Position numbers and translations under genes: made by a program. This document shows, piece after piece, positions 61,903 through 64,000 of a stretch of DNA of 64,000 nucleotides. Within the stretch, counting starts at the first letter, position 1. The number at the start of each line of letters is the position of its first letter. Source of the DNA: Aphrophora alni (lineage: Eukaryota; Arthropoda; Insecta; Hemiptera; Aphrophoridae); the NCBI GenBank assembly GCA_963513935.1, contig OY740774.1, positions 82,298,890-82,362,889 on the forward strand, given 5' to 3'. A model generated the notes under the pieces. It was not told where the DNA came from. It did not search any database and was given only the letters and a program-made list of their open reading frames with translations.

Positions 61903-62784
61903 GATGATACAGCAATATTTTGTAAAGTAAATTATTGTATATTGTAGACTCAAATATTATATTGTGCAATTTTATTTTATTTACATTTATAAATAGTAAG
62001 CCATGAAAATGTTTCGTATTGTTTTACAACACGTGTAGAAAAGGTTTTTATTCCCACAAGTAGATGAAGTCAAATCTATAATTTTAAATCTAGGGAATTT
62101 GTTGAGGGTAGAGGTTTACCTCTAGGATAGGTTTTAGAAATTTAATTTGGCGTACATCTTAAACTAGAAGCACTTTTTATGGGTAGTAGTTAAAACCATG
62201 GATATTTATAGTTTCACGCGCGTGTCTGTCCGTCTGTAAGTCGCAACTCGTCTATACGTTAAATCCTATATTATTTCAAACTTTACGTTTATATTCTTCG
62301 TATTGTCCCACATATAGGAATAATATAGCGGTAACAAAATATTAGACTATGTGTGGATTGATTACGAACATGTATATTCATTTGTTGAAGAAATTAATAT
62401 GATGCTCTAAGCCAAATTTAAATGTTATGTATTATGTCTCTACCCGCTCTCTAAATTTAACATGGCGTGACCTACAAATCTGAAAAAAATATTGGATTAG
62501 GAAATTAAATGCAGTACGAAATCATATATTATAGTGACAAATTGCAAATTAATTTTACCACACAATGAGAAATACGTAGTGTATAAGTTTTAAAACAGTT
62601 TTTGTGGAATCAGAGACGAACAGTTCAATAGCCATTAAAAGATCGATTGCATTTTCATTAATTTCTCTTTATTAAAATCCGTAGGTAAAACCAAAATAAA
62701 ATTTCACACACATATTTGTCTTTCAGTATGTCTTTATGATAAAAATAACTGTCCCTATATGCCTTTAGCACGCGCTTGACATTT

Positions 62785-62921
62785 TTATTTAACTTTTGTT
62801 CTCTCCAATCCCTGACGCTATTATAGTCTACGATAGCTAGCAGTATTTATTTTATATTCTCTTCTTTTTTTTACAAAAAGATGATTACCTAAAGGGTTTT
62901 CAGTTTTAAAACAGCAAAGGA
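62785..62921 (+). repeat. dispersed repeat family 1, copy I, partial
   Basis: TTTTGTTCTCTCCAATCCCTG, TATTCTCTTCTTTTTTTTAC and AAAACAGCAAAGG match the 3' half of the family. Confidence 0.6.
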
Positions 62922-63052
62922 AGTACATTAATGATATTTCATAATGTTATTTTAATATATGTTTAATATTTTATTTTATCTAAGGTTTAGTATTTTAATT
63001 AATTTTTTTTAAATATTATATTTTAAAGTAATATAGTCTATATTTAGGGGTA

Positions 63053-63057
63053 TATAT

Positions 63058-63116
<59 letters not shown>
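63053..63116. repeat. (AT)n then (AG)n microsatellite
   Basis: About 48 bases of AT repeats followed by GAGAGAGAGAG. Confidence 0.9.
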
Positions 63117-63132
63117 GGGTTTATTTTTATTA

Positions 63133-63393
63133 TACCCTCAGGGGGTCATTTAAGTGAGTACCGCTTGGCAATCCAGAGAGAGCTAAGCTTAATCTACACC
63201 TTTTTTTTTTTTTTTCATGTAGTCTTTGTTATATCCCTCTTTTTCATCTTTCCTATTATAACTCTTTTAACCAACTCGTGTTCTCTTCCGATCCTGACGA
63301 TATGAGAGTATTCGAGGGTTAGGGGTCTTTATTTTGTTTTCTTTTTTCGTATGGCGATGATGACTGAGAGGAATTTTACCTTTTAACAACAAG
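63133..63393 (+). repeat. dispersed repeat family 1, copy J
   Basis: Nearly complete: CCTCAGGGGGTCATTTAAGT, GAGTACCGCTTGGCAATCC, CATGTAGTCTTTG, TGTTCTCTTCCGATCCTGA, GAGTATTCGAGGGTTAGGGG and GATGATGACTGAGAGG. Confidence 0.8.
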
Positions 63394-63686
63394 AAAAAAT
63401 GTAAATTTCACAGAATTTATACTTTCTTTTGCTTGTTCATAGCCATACTTAAAATATATAAGTGAGTAAATTGGGTGTACGTACTTTTTAACTTTTGATT
63501 GATTAATGCCTGAAAATGTTACTTCAAATCCAAAGTTGCAACACGACAGTTTAAAATATTCTTTGGATTATTTTCCGTACTTTTAGTATCGTCAATTACT
63601 TCATCAACTGACGATGATGACTTCAACAGAGGTTTTTATTCGTCGAAAACCTCTGTGCCATCATTGTCTACAATCATAAAATAGGA

Positions 63687-63860
63687 ACCCCCTAGCTCTC
63701 GAATATTCTAATAGCATCATGTCAGAAGAGACCAAGAGATTTTGAAAAGTGGTCTGATATAAAAGATGAAGGAGAGGGATCTAACCCAAGACCACAAGAA
63801 AGTTGTATATCCAGTTAGAGTACCTTGGACAACCGTACTAATTGAACCCCCAAGAGGTAC
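63687..63860 (-). repeat. dispersed repeat family 1, copy K
   Basis: Minus strand reads CCTCTTGGGGGTTCAATTAG, GTCTTGGGTTAGATCCCTCT and GAATATTCGAGAGC. It faces copy J. Confidence 0.75.
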
Positions 63861-63911
63861 ATCTTCAGTTGTAATATTAGGTTCAATGTCATCACACCCA
63901 AAAAAAAATCT

Positions 63912-64000
63912 ACTCGTGTTTTCTTTGTACCCTGACGTTATCAGAGTCCCCTAATTGAGGCGAGGGGTTTTTATTTAAATATCTCTTCTTATTCTTTTCT
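63912..64000 (+). repeat. dispersed repeat family 1, copy L, cut by window end
   Basis: ACTCGTGTTTTCTTTGTACC, CTGACGTTATCAGAGT and GAGGGGTTTTTATTTAAAT follow the middle of the family and run off the window. Confidence 0.6.

Larger units (their letters stand above)
58641..64000. other. non-coding repeat-rich stretch to the window end
   Basis: Five copies of family 1 (H-L), a near-perfect hairpin GCGTCGTTC...GAACGACGC at about 58776-58797, a 24-bp triplicate and an (AT)n run. No ORF shows a known domain. Confidence 0.4.

Overview
The window is AT-rich eukaryotic DNA, most likely from an arthropod genome and probably an insect. It is dominated by mobile and virus-like elements: a Ty3/gypsy LTR retrotransposon, a Jockey-like LINE, DNA transposons and MITEs, a promoter-like minisatellite, and a complete Maverick/Polinton (adintovirus-like) provirus. 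I found no convincing ordinary host gene. No species marker is present, so the taxon is inferred from the element types alone.

Layout. 1-9733 is a young Ty3/gypsy element: a 5' LTR cut by the window edge, an initiator-Met-tRNA-type primer site, gag, and pol in the -1 frame with a canonical slippery heptamer, then a polypurine tract and a 2,031-bp 3' LTR that looks identical to the visible 5' LTR. 9734-27163 is gene-poor. It holds a decayed mariner/Tc-like transposon with ~150-bp inverted repeats (14044-15606), a 720-bp MITE with TA target sites (17217-17936), a 19-copy 86-bp minisatellite carrying CCAAT and GC-box motifs ahead of a TATA box (21736-23404), and several copies of a dispersed repeat family that recurs to the end of the window. 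27164-30801 is a LINE on the minus strand, 5'-truncated inside ORF1 but with an intact endonuclease/reverse transcriptase ORF2, a poly(A) tail and a 12-bp target duplication. 34509-35400 holds a LINE tail between TTC microsatellites, and 36335-36859 a fold-back element.

37147-56049 is the centrepiece: an 18.9-kb Polinton with 421-bp terminal inverted repeats and a perfect 6-bp target duplication (TATAAA). Plus-strand genes on the left are a secreted matrix metalloproteinase, a Cys-rich protein with a SOCS/BC-box-like N-terminus, dUTPase, a charged disordered protein and protein-primed DNA polymerase B. Minus-strand genes on the right, read from the right end inwards, are a Cys-rich ORF, an exonuclease-like ORF, a two-BIR inhibitor of apoptosis, retroviral-type integrase with a chromodomain, packaging ATPase, a conserved structural-type protein, a fibre-like repeat protein, a phospholipase-A2 virion protein, an adenovirus-type protease, a probable penton, two tandemly duplicated small genes and a probable major capsid protein. 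The two blocks converge on back-to-back poly(A) signals at 45852-45889.

Together the Polinton has replication (PolB), integration (INT), packaging (ATPase), virion shell and maturation (capsids, PRO), entry (PLA2, fibre-like) and a host-manipulation set (MMP, IAP, dUTPase, possible Elongin-BC adaptor). All frames are open, so it looks like a recently integrated and possibly still infectious virus. Its expression architecture is unusual: a shared leader exon with a donor at 40516 and three acceptors directly before three start codons, an in-register -1 slippery heptamer joining the PLA2 and protease frames, and ATGA overlaps between neighbouring late genes. 56056-64000 returns to repeat-rich non-coding DNA.
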